This document shows, one piece after another, positions 12,770-23,500 of a DNA stretch of 64,000 nucleotides; position 1 is the stretch's first letter, and each line of letters begins with the position of its first letter. Source of the stretch: Daphnia carinata (lineage: Eukaryota > Arthropoda > Branchiopoda > Diplostraca > Daphniidae); NCBI RefSeq assembly GCF_022539665.2, contig NC_081337.1:3572679-3636678 (forward strand), given 5' to 3'. A program made the translations under genes and the position numbers. The notes under the pieces are model-generated. The model made no database searches. It was not told the origin of the DNA and was given only the letters and a program-made list of their open reading frames with translations.

Positions 12770-12828
12770 AGGGAACGAACCCTGGATGTTCGGTACACCG
12801 CACCTATGCTCTACCAATGAGCCATGAA
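12770..12828 (-). pseudogene. degenerate tRNA-like sequence 1
   Basis: Read on the minus strand, it has a D-arm/box A-like TGGCTCATTGGTAGAGC, an anticodon-like stem, and a box B-like GGGTTCGTTCC. The T-stem and the acceptor stem do not pair properly and position 33 is not T, so it is probably not a working tRNA. A tRNA-derived SINE head or a tRNA pseudogene fits best. Confidence 0.55.
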
Positions 12829-12953
12829 TCGTATGACGTTAAGTTGGCTTTTTTCTAGTCACTTGTGGACTTGCATTTACACTTAGAATAAAACTGAAAT
12901 GCAATTCTGCAATATTCTCTTCTACATTTATTTATATCATTTTTACACATCTA

Positions 12954-13022
12954 TAGAGGTTTGAACCCAGGGTATCAGGTATCGTAGCTAAAGGCTCTAC
13001 CACAGAGCTATGAACCTTAGAC
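12954..13022 (-). pseudogene. degenerate tRNA-like sequence 2
   Basis: On the minus strand it shows TAGCTCTGTGGTAGAGC (box A, with a GCTC/GAGC D-stem) and GGGTTCAAACC (box B). The middle, where an anticodon arm should be, does not fold cleanly and the acceptor stem is incomplete. Confidence 0.5.
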
Positions 13023-13111
13023 ACTAATAGAAAGATAAACATATAGTTGTGAAAGACTGCATAAACATCCTAGACGATAACAAATGATATGCGATAATAA
13101 AATAATTAGAT

Positions 13112-13185
13112 ATGTCTCGTGGCTCAATGTTAGAGCATCGGCGTTGCATGCTGAATGTCTTGGGATCGGTTCCCATACGAGTAAA
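13112..13185 (+). pseudogene. degenerate tRNA-Ala-like sequence 3
   Basis: On the plus strand the ends CTCGT and ACGAG pair. The D-arm is GCTC-AATGTTA-GAGC, and the anticodon arm TCGGC-GTTGCAT-GCTGA places TGC (Ala) in the anticodon. The T-arm is scrambled (GATCGGTTCCC rather than GGTTCGA). It is the most tRNA-like of the three but still appears degenerate. Confidence 0.55.
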
Positions 13186-13486
13186 ACAATACAAAATTAT
13201 TTCAAAAATATTCAGATATTACACGTTGTTCCTTGAATCTAAGTTGAAGAATACAAAGAGTGTAATAAATAATAATTGAATACTTAAAGATAAACGATAA
13301 ACCCATGGAAACAATGCTTACCATCAAAAGTGACAAAAACAAATAAAAGCAAAGCAATAAAAAAAAAAGTTGAGAAATGTAATGTGTGAACACAGCTAAC
13401 ACAGACAATAAAAGAAACAAATTTTGCAAAAAATATTTTATAAAAAACATTTTATTGACAATTCTCTGCACATTACAATTATTTTT

Positions 13487-13799
13487 GCAACTTTAAAAAG
13501 GCACAATAGCCCTTTCAAAAGTTGCCGTCAACCCAGGCAGGGGGAGACACTGCCTTGTTGACCCACCGGGGAGATTACCCGGTGATTGGCTAAGAGAAGC
13601 CGGAAGAAGAGCTGAAGATTTGGAACATTTTTACAGGAGCGATTAACCTTTAGTTCGGATTTGTGGGCAGCCACGTCACCCTCCGTGAACACATCATCGG
13701 ACTAAGCGGCACCCCACGTCCCCTTTCCGGCCAGAGCCCTCCAAACCTCGGTATATGTTGTTTTTATATATACCGTACAGTAGGGGCATGACCCCCTAC
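13487..13799 (-). ncRNA. candidate structured RNA or DNA hairpin series, right-arm copy
   Basis: Mirror of 12237-12549 with the same stems: the nested group at 13487-13601, CGGTATAT/ATATACCG at 13749-13775, and GTAGGGG/CCCCTAC at 13780-13799. Identity with the left copy means the two arms give no covariation evidence for or against RNA structure. Confidence 0.4.
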
Positions 13800-14739
13800 G
13801 GGCTTATTATGAGTCAAGGGGAAACGGGGCTTCAGAAAAGAAGGGAGCCCAGATATGCACTTCAATTTTTTTAATATCAAATACCGTCTGGGGAATCCGA
13901 ATTAAGTATAGCAATGTCATGTCATCCATCCAATCAATACAATTTATTCATTGTCTTGCCCCAACCAAGAATCTTTTCAGATCCAATGTTACTATTAACC
14001 TATGCTGAGAAAAGAAAAACACCATTAAGCATCTCAATTGTTGCTCATGTGACTTACATGACTTATAGATTCAACTTCTGGCAGAAGCTTGGGAAAGGCC
14101 ATACAAATTGCAGATGAAAATCATTGTATAAGGCTCTTGAATGGTAAAATAGCACCCCTAGAATGTTGCATTGTTGATAGTTGTGTTCAGAGTATGCTGA
14201 AAATCCTTTCCTATTGGATAAAATTTTTTTTTAGATTAGACATGGTTGGCAAAAAGCAGGAGAAATGCTTTGTCATAAATTCAAAAAATTTTCAAGAAAA
14301 TTCCTTTCATACCTAAAAAGTCCATGTATGATGTTCATTGCTGCAATGCCAACGAAATGAAACATCTTTTAGGGCCATTTAAGTACCCAGCTTCACCAAC
14401 ACTCTGAACGTAAAGGACAAGTTGTTCTTTAGCAAGAGAAGCAGAATTATTTGAGGCTGACAGAACTATAAAGGATTGCTGTTACACAGGATTCATTCAC
14501 ACAAGATGGTACTTCTCATTAGACAATTTGTATACTCTATTACTTTACCTCATACCTTAATGGTAATGCACTTTCAGCGTTTTTCAACTGTAGGCTCATT
14601 CTTCCATCCTGTAACACTTCCAGACTTGACTTGATCCCCCACTAAAATTCTGTGAATGCAAAATAATAGCATTAAAAATACTTTTTCGATAGACAAAAAA
14701 ACGAAAAGTAACTAATTCATGTTTTATGTTGAACTTGTG

Positions 14740-15234
14740 CTATTTCTGGGTTTCCGTACCACACCCATTTTCAGCCCAAATACGGTCCCACAATTGTTCA
14801 CTTCCTTCGCTGCATGGACTTATTACTAACAATTCTTTTAGTGCAGCACTAACAGAATTTAACTTTAACACACTGTCAGGTGGTAGACTGAATAACTAAA
14901 CAATAAATAATTTTTTTTTTAATTCTATACTTATTTTGAATTCTTATTTGAAAAGTTTAGGTACCTGGCTGTGTTCGCCTAATGCCAACTCATCCTCACG
15001 TTCAGTTAGGGATGAGTTTTGAAAAACCTCCTTCACTGTTTGGAAACTGTTCCGTTCCAATTTGTTCTTTTCCCCTAGCTGAGCTTGTAGACTCAAAATT
15101 TGAGCTACAAAACACAAATGAATAAAAGCAAATAAATAGAATCATTACATATTAGGCCTTACCATCCTTAGCTTTGCTGTTATCTAATATTTTGTGTTGT
15201 TCCAATAATTGGACCTGCAGCTTCATAATTGGAT
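14740..15234 (-). pseudogene. unrecognised three-exon reading frame, right-arm copy
   Basis: Exons 15163-15234, 14965-15104 and 14740-14895 have the same lengths (72, 140, 156) and phases as the left copy and the same splice sites. The protein is predicted to be essentially the same. No in-frame start is visible upstream; the right arm has a stop in the frame that is open in the left arm. Confidence 0.45.
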
Positions 15235-15507
15235 CTAATAAACAATAATTAATAATTGAAAACCAATATAATAATGTTTATACTTATCATCCTTTTGTTG
15301 TATTATTCTATCCATTTTTCAATTGTTCCTCCAGCCACGCGTTATTCTCCATCCACGCTACTGAACTAACTGCTAATGGAATCCAATGGACTGAAATTGC
15401 CTACGCCAGTAATAACGAGTCTGAGCGGTAGATGGCTACGTGTCGGAAAAAAGAAAAAAGTGTGATTTTTTTTTTTTCTTGGCGAAATTTTTTTTTTTTG
15501 TGTAAAA

Positions 15508-15515
15508 CGGATTGC
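15508..15515 (+). repeat. 8-bp target-site duplication, left
   Basis: CGGATTGC directly abuts the left terminal inverted repeat of the hAT-type element and is identical to 15958-15965. Confidence 0.85.
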
Positions 15516-15957
15516 CAGACTTGCCGTCCGATTATTTCTTGAGCGATTATCGGTAGCCGTCGATAATCGCAAAAAAATGATCGGCGATCATTCGTCTGTT
15601 GAAAAAATTTGATCGGCGATTAAATTTCTTAGCGATTGTTTTTCCGATTATTTTTGACCGCCATCTAGCAGTAAGAAAATAACTTGCCATTGTTTAAATT
15701 GAAAAAATTGAAACAAGTGAAAATTAAAAAAAAAGCGTCTGCTACAAAAATGACAAAGCTATGAGTAGACTTTCATATAGTCTCATCTACCGTTCATAGA
15801 TGTCACTAAATAATCGAAAAATAATCGCGATTAAAAATAAATTTTTTTCCACTTTAATCGCCGATTTCGATTATTTTAAAATAATTTGTTCGCCGATTAA
15901 AATTTTAATCGAAATCGCAATCGCGATTAATTTTCAATCGCGATTACGGCAGGTCTG
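15516..15957. mobile_element. non-autonomous hAT-type miniature transposon (MITE)
   Basis: A 442-bp element bounded by imperfect 12-bp terminal inverted repeats: CAGACTTGCCGT at the left and ACGGCAGGTCTG at the right (11 of 12 paired). It is flanked by an exact 8-bp direct duplication CGGATTGC at 15508-15515 and 15958-15965. An 8-bp duplication and CAG-starting ends are hallmarks of hAT transposons. There is no transposase frame, so it must have moved in trans. The interior is full of CGATTA/TAATCG and AATCGCGATT motifs, more densely near both ends. Confidence 0.85.
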
Positions 15958-15965
15958 CGGATTGC
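15958..15965 (+). repeat. 8-bp target-site duplication, right
   Basis: CGGATTGC directly follows the right terminal inverted repeat and is identical to 15508-15515; the exact match suggests a fairly recent insertion. Confidence 0.85.
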
Positions 15966-16177
15966 CATAAAGGACATCTTCCGGAATTGTTTAAACACAG
16001 TTGTATTGCCCAGGTAGCAGACGAATGTTTTCATTGCAACGAACACGCTCATTTTTGCCAAAATCGGCAAAAAAGGGAAATCTTCCGAAAATGAATGAAA
16101 CCACCTGTTCTAATGCAAAATTTAATGCCGATTTCGAAAAATACATTTTTTTTCTTGTTAAACTATTTGTTTGGGAA

Positions 16178-16262
16178 ATAAACGGAAGAAAACGGGGTTG
16201 TTACGCAAAAAATTGTCATTTCATTTTTCCCATTTATTCCCTAAAGCCCAATCTAAAAACAG
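16178..16262 (+). repeat. flanking direct repeat, right copy
   Basis: Diverged match to 10128-10218 in the same orientation (aaacggaagaaaacgggg, then ttacgcaaaaa, then a T-rich tail ending tctaaaaaca). Together the copies bracket about 6 kb holding the inverted repeat and the miniature transposon. Confidence 0.6.
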
Positions 16263-17538
16263 TCTTGATTTGGACAAAACTCACAGTAGAACCAAAGTTA
16301 ACACTGATTCCAAAAAAAGCCTTCATTTTTCTTTTTCTTATATCAGCATTTTTTTAGTGGAGAAAAGTGCCTGTAGCTGTAATAGATTTATTTACCCATT
16401 TTTTTTCCAATATTTAAAAAACTTTTCCGACCTTCGAGCTGTCAATTGTTTTTCTTCCTTAAGAAACTAAATGAAAATTTTCAAACACACGTCACACATT
16501 ATTTATTGAACCGATTATACATATATAAATTTGGTTATCGTCAAAAAATTGTTCAAGTAACAGTATGAAGTATGATGTACAACTTTAGTGCGTGTCTTCA
16601 ATTCGGGATTCAGCAGAAAATCTAGCATCCTCAGTTAGGAAAACAACAAGCTATTTTACGCCTAGTTGAGTAGTCAAAAATTTGGAAATAGGAAAACTTG
16701 ACGTACGTATACGCACAGTTTATATTAAGGTACCAGTATGGAACGAGAGGCGTCGGATAAAGCGCCTTTAAGGGTTATTAACTGAAGGCAGGATCACGTT
16801 TCCACAATTACACCATTCGATCAGTTTAAGCGCACCGATGAAATTTCGTTATCGCTGTGAATCGCCAACACAGAGAAAACATCCACAAAAAACACAAAAC
16901 AAACAAGGGCCGTGACGAATACATGGATAATGTTTACAGTGAAATAAGTAACACCCATAGTAGCATATTGTTTCGGTTTTTGTATGAGCGTACACCTCCT
17001 GAAGGAAATCCTATTCCAAATCGTTGGCAAATGAATGTTGGTACCTTCTGAAAACCAAGAATATAAATTGCTAATACTTAGATGAAAATATTTGGGCCTG
17101 CTAGAAAGCTTTGATATTGTAAGGGTAGAACCAAATATAAAATTCAAATGAGATTTATTCTTACCTATCCTCAAAGGTCCAAGTTTTTTTTGTAAACGTG
17201 AAAAAATTTACTAGCGGTGATTGTTGATCAAACGTTCATAATCCTAACTAATAGAAAAAAAAAGAAAAACAAATAACTGTTTCGAAAATGTCCTAAACGT
17301 TCCCAGTTAGATGTTGAAATTTCATCAAAACCAAGCTTGCAGCCATCGGATGACACACATTAGATATACGAAAGGTTATGTCTAAATTATGCAATTATGC
17401 ACGCAACATTTGTTCTCCAATATCGCGAATACAATGTAAAATCAACTTACATAAATACCAGTATCCGTTGTGAGCAAACATCTCCATAAAAAGTAGTGAC
17501 TGCCAATGACCACTAGCTATCAACCCGCCTGCTGATGG
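16263..17538. other. gene-free interval downstream of the DH44 receptor
   Basis: No supported gene. Several open frames of 60-120 codons exist on both strands but show no domain, biased composition or splice logic. The 3' untranslated region of the DH44-receptor gene (minus strand) must lie in its upper part. Confidence 0.4.
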
Positions 17539-20500
17539 CTAACAAACCGAGTTTCTGCATTTATTCACTTTGCTGGGCAGGTAAAGTTCGAGTTGTTCTC
17601 GCATGTCCAAATTGCCTTCAACTATAAGCCAGGAAATAAAATGTCAGGAATACATTATTATGTAACATTTTTACATACGTTTACCCTAGCTCAAACGTTT
17701 AAAATTAAAAATTACCGCTAATGTTGCTCGGTCCGAAATTGCTCAGATGAATGACCGAACTGGGGGTGAAGGCAGTAACCATCGTCACATCACTGAACGC
17801 AGAATCACGTTTGTTCTGACTGCGTTCTTGAAAGCTGCTATACAACCTACGAAACAAAACAGATTTTCATTTGCCGTATCAATCGGCTCTGTTCAATGGA
17901 AGCAGATTTGTTTACCTGGTGCTCTCGGACGTAGCTCGAAATCCATCCATAGCATTGCGTTTGTTACTTAACACTGCGCCACACCTATTAGCTCGGCTAT
18001 TGTGACTTTGGGAATGATCAAGCCAACGACTAGTGGTTCTCCATCTGTTCCAGTGGTGTCTCAACGAGTTGCGTACTTCCGTATTGAGAAAGCAGAAGAA
18101 CAAAGTGACCAGGAATCCCTGAATCAGAGAACACATTAATAGAATTACTGCTATAATTTACAAGAACATTTGTACAGAAGTAACAATTTAATATATGCAA
18201 AATAAGATTTCAATGATTCGAAAAACCTATGAACGAACCTAATTGATAAATCCTACGAACAAAATCAGAAGAAATATAAAACCTACTAAATTGCATTCAA
18301 GTCCGCTAGCTTCTGTGAAGCTGAAACTTACAGTCGTACCAATTTACCCTGGACTTCCGGCTGACCTGTCTCAAAGCATTGCAGTTGACGGAGAATAACC
18401 GAGTAATAAAACCTACGGGTCATACAGAAGGGGCAAAGCAGAGACTTGGTGAACTAATAAAAAAAAGGGGGGGGGGGGGGTTGAAGAGTTGCCAGAATTA
18501 CAGAGACCGGCAAGAGAACATTTGTTGAAAGAGTGGACTGCTTCAAACAACCTGGCGTCGATGCCAAACTACTATCCGGTTTCTTCCGCCCAATCCATTC
18601 CGTTGCTGTAGTACATTTCCAGTTGGGCTACTGTATATTTATGATGGGGCAACAATGACTCAGACGCAGGGCCCATCACAAGCCATCTCTACCTTGTTCC
18701 ATTCAGTTCCAAATGCCCAACAAAGGAGAGTATGTCTGCGATGGAGCAAACAGAAAACGACATAACACAACGTCGATTCCTTACATTTTTCTCCAGGAAA
18801 AAGCTTACACGAAATATACGATAATGATGACAGCGCAGGGGGAAGATGCCGCTCGAGGACCTTGTAAAGATGGTTATTGGCTACGTCAGCCTCTATAGCA
18901 AAAGGCAGCCTTCTACTATCTCTCTTTTGTGCAGAGCAGAGCTCTAAATTTCAAAGCTAATTGTCTTCGAAGTTTCTGTTCGACTTCACACCGTACAGCT
19001 GCCGACTGAATAGCGCCACATAGAGCCTTCCTTTGCATATTAGTGATGACAAAAGGGATTTGTAAATTAAAACTCCACCTAACAGATGTTACGCATATCT
19101 GTCATTCAAATTCTGGGAGCTTGATGCAACGTACGCTGCGACACATACGATTTGTTATGCCGAACCGATTAATACCTGAGAAAAGTGAGGGAATTAAACA
19201 AAAAATATGTCGTTTCGAACCTGAGTGGAAAGAAGAACAGCTCGAATGTGTGAGAAGTAAATGGCGATGAGACCCTCTGTAGGTCCGGCGATGACCAGCA
19301 CGTAGGTGAGCCCGAGAAGAGGAATCAGCACCAAAAGAGCTTTGCTACCTTTGCGGTACTGTTGCGTTTCGGCTGAATTAGCTGAGCGCAGTTTCGTTAT
19401 CAGAACCTGGAAACATTGCCAATAGTACAGCAATAAAGAAGAAAAGAGAAAAGGCCTCATTAAATAAGTATTGATCACCGTTTTAAGAGAACAAAAAAAA
19501 AAAAGATAAATCCATCGTTCGCAGTATCCAACATCCATCATTCTCCCATCTGTATTTAACTTAAAAACATGAATTTCTTGTTGAAAGAGCAAGAGATAAA
19601 TGATGGAAAAGCAAGATCGTATTGTACTAGACGTTCCGACTATGCATCTGAACTTGACTGGCAGCTTCCTTCATAGATTTTTGCAAGCAAAGCTACTCGA
19701 TCCTTCTGACGCTCTTACAGTCGTGCCCCTAGCGAGAAAACGGACCATCATCATTGATCACCTTTCATTCACGCGTGCGAGTTCTGTGCGCAGAGAGGTC
19801 CACTTTCATCTGGGTGCGATCAAAACCTAGTGATTGATGTTGTTTTTCCATCAGCCGATTACACTGCCCGTTTCTCACATGTTTGTTTGCAAAATGTATT
19901 GCTTCTACTCGAGTATCAAGAAAAGCGTGGGTGCGTGAGCGTGAACTTGGTTTAAACGATAATGTTAAATGCTGATGGTAAGCAGCCTTCAATAAATTAA
20001 CTTAGTTCAACGGCACTGTGTACCCAAGAACTTCTCCGATGTGTGATCAATTTTAGGCAGGTCTATTTGTCGAAAACGGATATCAATTGCCATCAAATCT
20101 AACCAATAGGACGTGAAATATGTCGGAAAACACTTGCAGTCCGCTTTATTTTCCTTAAAGTTTTAGATCATATTTTGTTGGGGTAAATCTGATTATCAAG
20201 AAAAAATTTACGACTATGTCAAGTAGGTTGGATTGGGAAAAAGAGAAACTTAAAAGTTATGATGAATGGCCAATGTTAATCATGTGTTGGAACTTTCCGA
20301 TATGAAAGGCTAACCAGAAATGGTAAAAGAAGACCAAAAGTATAGCAGCGAAAGGCTGGATGCAAAAGATCTGCAGGCGACGTGAAAATGCAACACATGC
20401 GTAGGTGTATGGTCAAAATATTGTTTGTAGGTATTCAATGTGTTATTAATGAGAAGCGTGACCCCTCAAAAAAAAAATTTAGAGTAGCAGAAGTTGTATG

Positions 20501-23500
20501 CACTGTTTTATCCACAGTTTCGTGGATACTTGGTGTTGAAAGCTGATTTTGTCATGAAAAACGAGCTAAAAATGTGACTCACCCACATGATCTTGACGAG
20601 AAAGAGAATGTTGACGAAGAGGACAATGATAGCCGGACTCATATATATCCAGTCTGTCGAGTTGGACACCATCCACGGACAGTTGGCCAGGAATGACTCC
20701 AGGTCCAGCTTCTGCTGTAAAATGAACAGAAGCACACGATCAACGACGTCAACATTCACAAGAAAATCAACTAGTCAAATTGGCAATCGAATCCGCCCTA
20801 AAGAACATCAAAGTAACAGGCCTTCGTCGTCTGTAATTGTTGAGCGTTACTTCAAGTTCGTGCATGTAAACAGATCCTTTCTACGTTAGTTCGTTTGCTC
20901 CAATGGATGTGAGACAAACGTAAAATGCAATCAAATGTTGACGCACCTTTTTGACAAGTACGTAACGTTTTGCTTACGATTAAAGAATTGAAAGATAAAA
21001 GTTGAAGAGACTTACGTGGCCTTCTGTCGACGTGTAAGTGAACCAGTTGGCTTTAACGACAGCCCACACGATGACCACCGGTAGCGGAATCCCTGCCAAA
21101 CGATCACCAGAATACAAAAAAAGACCATTTTAAACAAAACCATTTTCTCTGCACGCGAATGATACGTTTGATATCGATTTAGTACAACGTTTAACGTTAC
21201 GCAGCCGTCAGGTAAGAGACCCACATTGTTTAGCAAATTGCGCACTTCGTGAGAAGGAAATGTTGGGCTCCAATAAGGAAATGCTCGAAGAAAAAGAAAA
21301 CAATAAATTCAATAAATATCTTACCCCAACCAATAAGCGCGTAGATGCGTAATCGTATCTTGTCGGCAGAGAACGTTTCCACGACGAGCATGTAGAGGTA
21401 AAAACCTATTGTGGCAGGATCGAGACATAAACAGTTTTGCGAAAATCTTTTCTCTCGTTTCTGTGAGAAAACGAGACTGGCACAGGAATGTCATCATGTC
21501 CAATGAAACATTTGGTGAAGAAAAGGTTGGAGGGCTGACAAAAAATGCGTTGCCACGCATTTCGGAGAACGGGAATAGAAATTATGTACTGCATTTTCTT
21601 TCTTTTCCTATTAGTTTGGGTTGCCATTTCCCCAAAGTTTGTTCCAACGTTCTAGCAATAAATTCTTAGAAATACAGTAGCCCGTTCGCGGAGGAAGAGC
21701 TCAGAACTTGTTTATACATCTTCTCCGAACAAAGATCCATAGAGCGCAATAGTCCCGCGAAATAAACGACACAGGAATACCATCGCACAATGTCCCTAAA
21801 ACGCTCCAGATCTTACGAATATTGTTTGCTAGAGACGGAAAGAAGGGAGAAAGAAAAGACCCGACATTCATCGGGACAACATTGAACGTAGGCACGTACA
21901 CCAGCCAGGTTACTAAGGGCTGTCCTAATGTCTGTAGCGTCGGCGTGCGATCGATGCTAAATGCGACACCAAATCCACATCGTCATATTCCCCGATCTAT
22001 TCCACATGTCACCCACTTCTTTTTTTTTAATATAAGCTTTTCACGTTGAGAGTTTGAGAAAGCGTGAAAGCCCTCGTCTTTAGGTCGGAAATGAAGTAAA
22101 GGAAATTGAATTTGGACGCCCCGCCGACGATTGGGATTTTTTTTTTTTGCAAAGTCTTCCGATTCTGAATAGGATTAAAAAAAAACATGGTTTACCTTCG
22201 ACAAACATCCAAAAAAAGTTGGTCAGGTGGAAGTAGTGAAGAAAAATGACTATGATACACGATCCTTTATTGGTCTCGCCACGGTACAACTGCAACCATA
22301 GAATTAATGTGATAAACATCAAACTGGTATGACAGAAAAACGTACCTGCAGAGTAGCCGTGACGATCCAGAGGAGGTCGGCCATGATGTACGTGATGAGC
22401 AAGTGCGTGTGGATTGTGTTGCGCAGGCAGCGGAGGTCCCTGTGCAATCATAGATGTTGTTAAGAAAAATACGTATTGTATTTGTGCACGGCATAATCTG
22501 ATCCAACAACCCTCCGTGATTTTCCAATTCGTCATGAAAAATGCTTTGTAAAACAGTTGCGTGACTGCATGTAAAATTGATAGAACTAGATCGTTCACGA
22601 GAGACCATCATGCGATTGAATCAAACTGTTCGTTTTTGTCAGGATGACATTGTCAGACTGTTTCCCAACTCTTTCACAAACATGTAGAATTAAAGGATGT
22701 TATAGCAAGTTGTCATATACATCTGAGGCGCATGTGATGGAATTCTCACGCTTGCCCTTTCCCTGTTGCATGACATCGTTAATCGGAAAATTATTAAACG
22801 TTTGTCGCGCACGCAAATGATCTAAATACTGCGTCACTCTGAAGGACTAGAAAGAGAAAGACTTAAGACACGCTCGATTGAAATTATGGAAGTTCTTTTT
22901 AAATAAACAAGCTTGGAAATAGAAGAAGACGGTCATCAGTTTTCCTAATGAAGCGAAAGAAGGCCAACCTCTTTTACGTCCTACACCCAAAAAAAGAATG
23001 AACTGGAGACATTTCTCTCTTTCATTACGTCTTCCAATCAGTTTGATAAATTGTTCCGTGATGTTGCAGCCCATTTGGAAAGGCGGTACGATGTAAATCA
23101 GTGTTGAATGACCAGATTTGCACGTGTAATTTGATCAAAACATTAACCCCCCCCCCAAAAAAAAAAAAAAACACAATTTTAAAAAGATAAAAGATAATCT
23201 ATTGAGCCAAACGTAAAGCTCTGTTGATTTTCTACCATGATTTGTTTAACATTCACGTCAAAAAGAGCTTAATGATTTAAAAACCTATAAAGAACGTTTA
23301 ATGGTGCAAAGAGCCGGAAAAGACTTGAAAATAATGGGGAATAAAACTACGTCGTTAAGAGCAATTGGCCACTGAAGTATTCAGCAAAATTCCATAACCT
23401 CTGACACTAATAGGTAAGACGATGGAAATCTATAGGTTTACACAGTCACATTAATAACGAGGTGGAATCGATCCGCCAGCACGTTCCGCACTCGTATCAA

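Larger units (their letters stand above)
12769..13266. repeat. spacer of the inverted repeat, containing tRNA-like relics
   Basis: This 498-bp stretch is the only part of the structure without an inverted partner. It is AT-rich, but carries three short segments with tRNA box A and box B-like sequences, two on the minus strand and one on the plus strand, annotated separately. Confidence 0.7.
13267..15373 (-). repeat. right arm of the 4.7-kb inverted repeat
   Basis: Reverse complement of 10663-12768, ending at TGAACTAACTGC. The unrecognised three-exon frame and the hairpin series are both present, so the two gene-like units point toward each other and toward the spacer. A small difference from the left arm near 15312 introduces a stop in the short upstream frame that is open on the left. 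Confidence 0.9.

Noticed and set aside
10663-15373. Interpretation of the palindrome as a DNA transposon with long terminal inverted repeats
   Set aside because: No transposase motif in the spacer, no target-site duplication beyond the ends, and the arms themselves carry the coding-like sequence; left as an unclassified inverted repeat.
16821-17174. 117-codon open frame on the minus strand
   Set aside because: No domain, no splice context, composition like the AT-rich background, and it contains a random mix of hydrophobic and polar stretches; treated as chance.
22080-22598. 172-codon open frame on the minus strand
   Set aside because: Its middle coincides with a true DH44-receptor exon (22196-22289), but the rest is intron read-through; the real exon boundaries are set by splice sites and phase.
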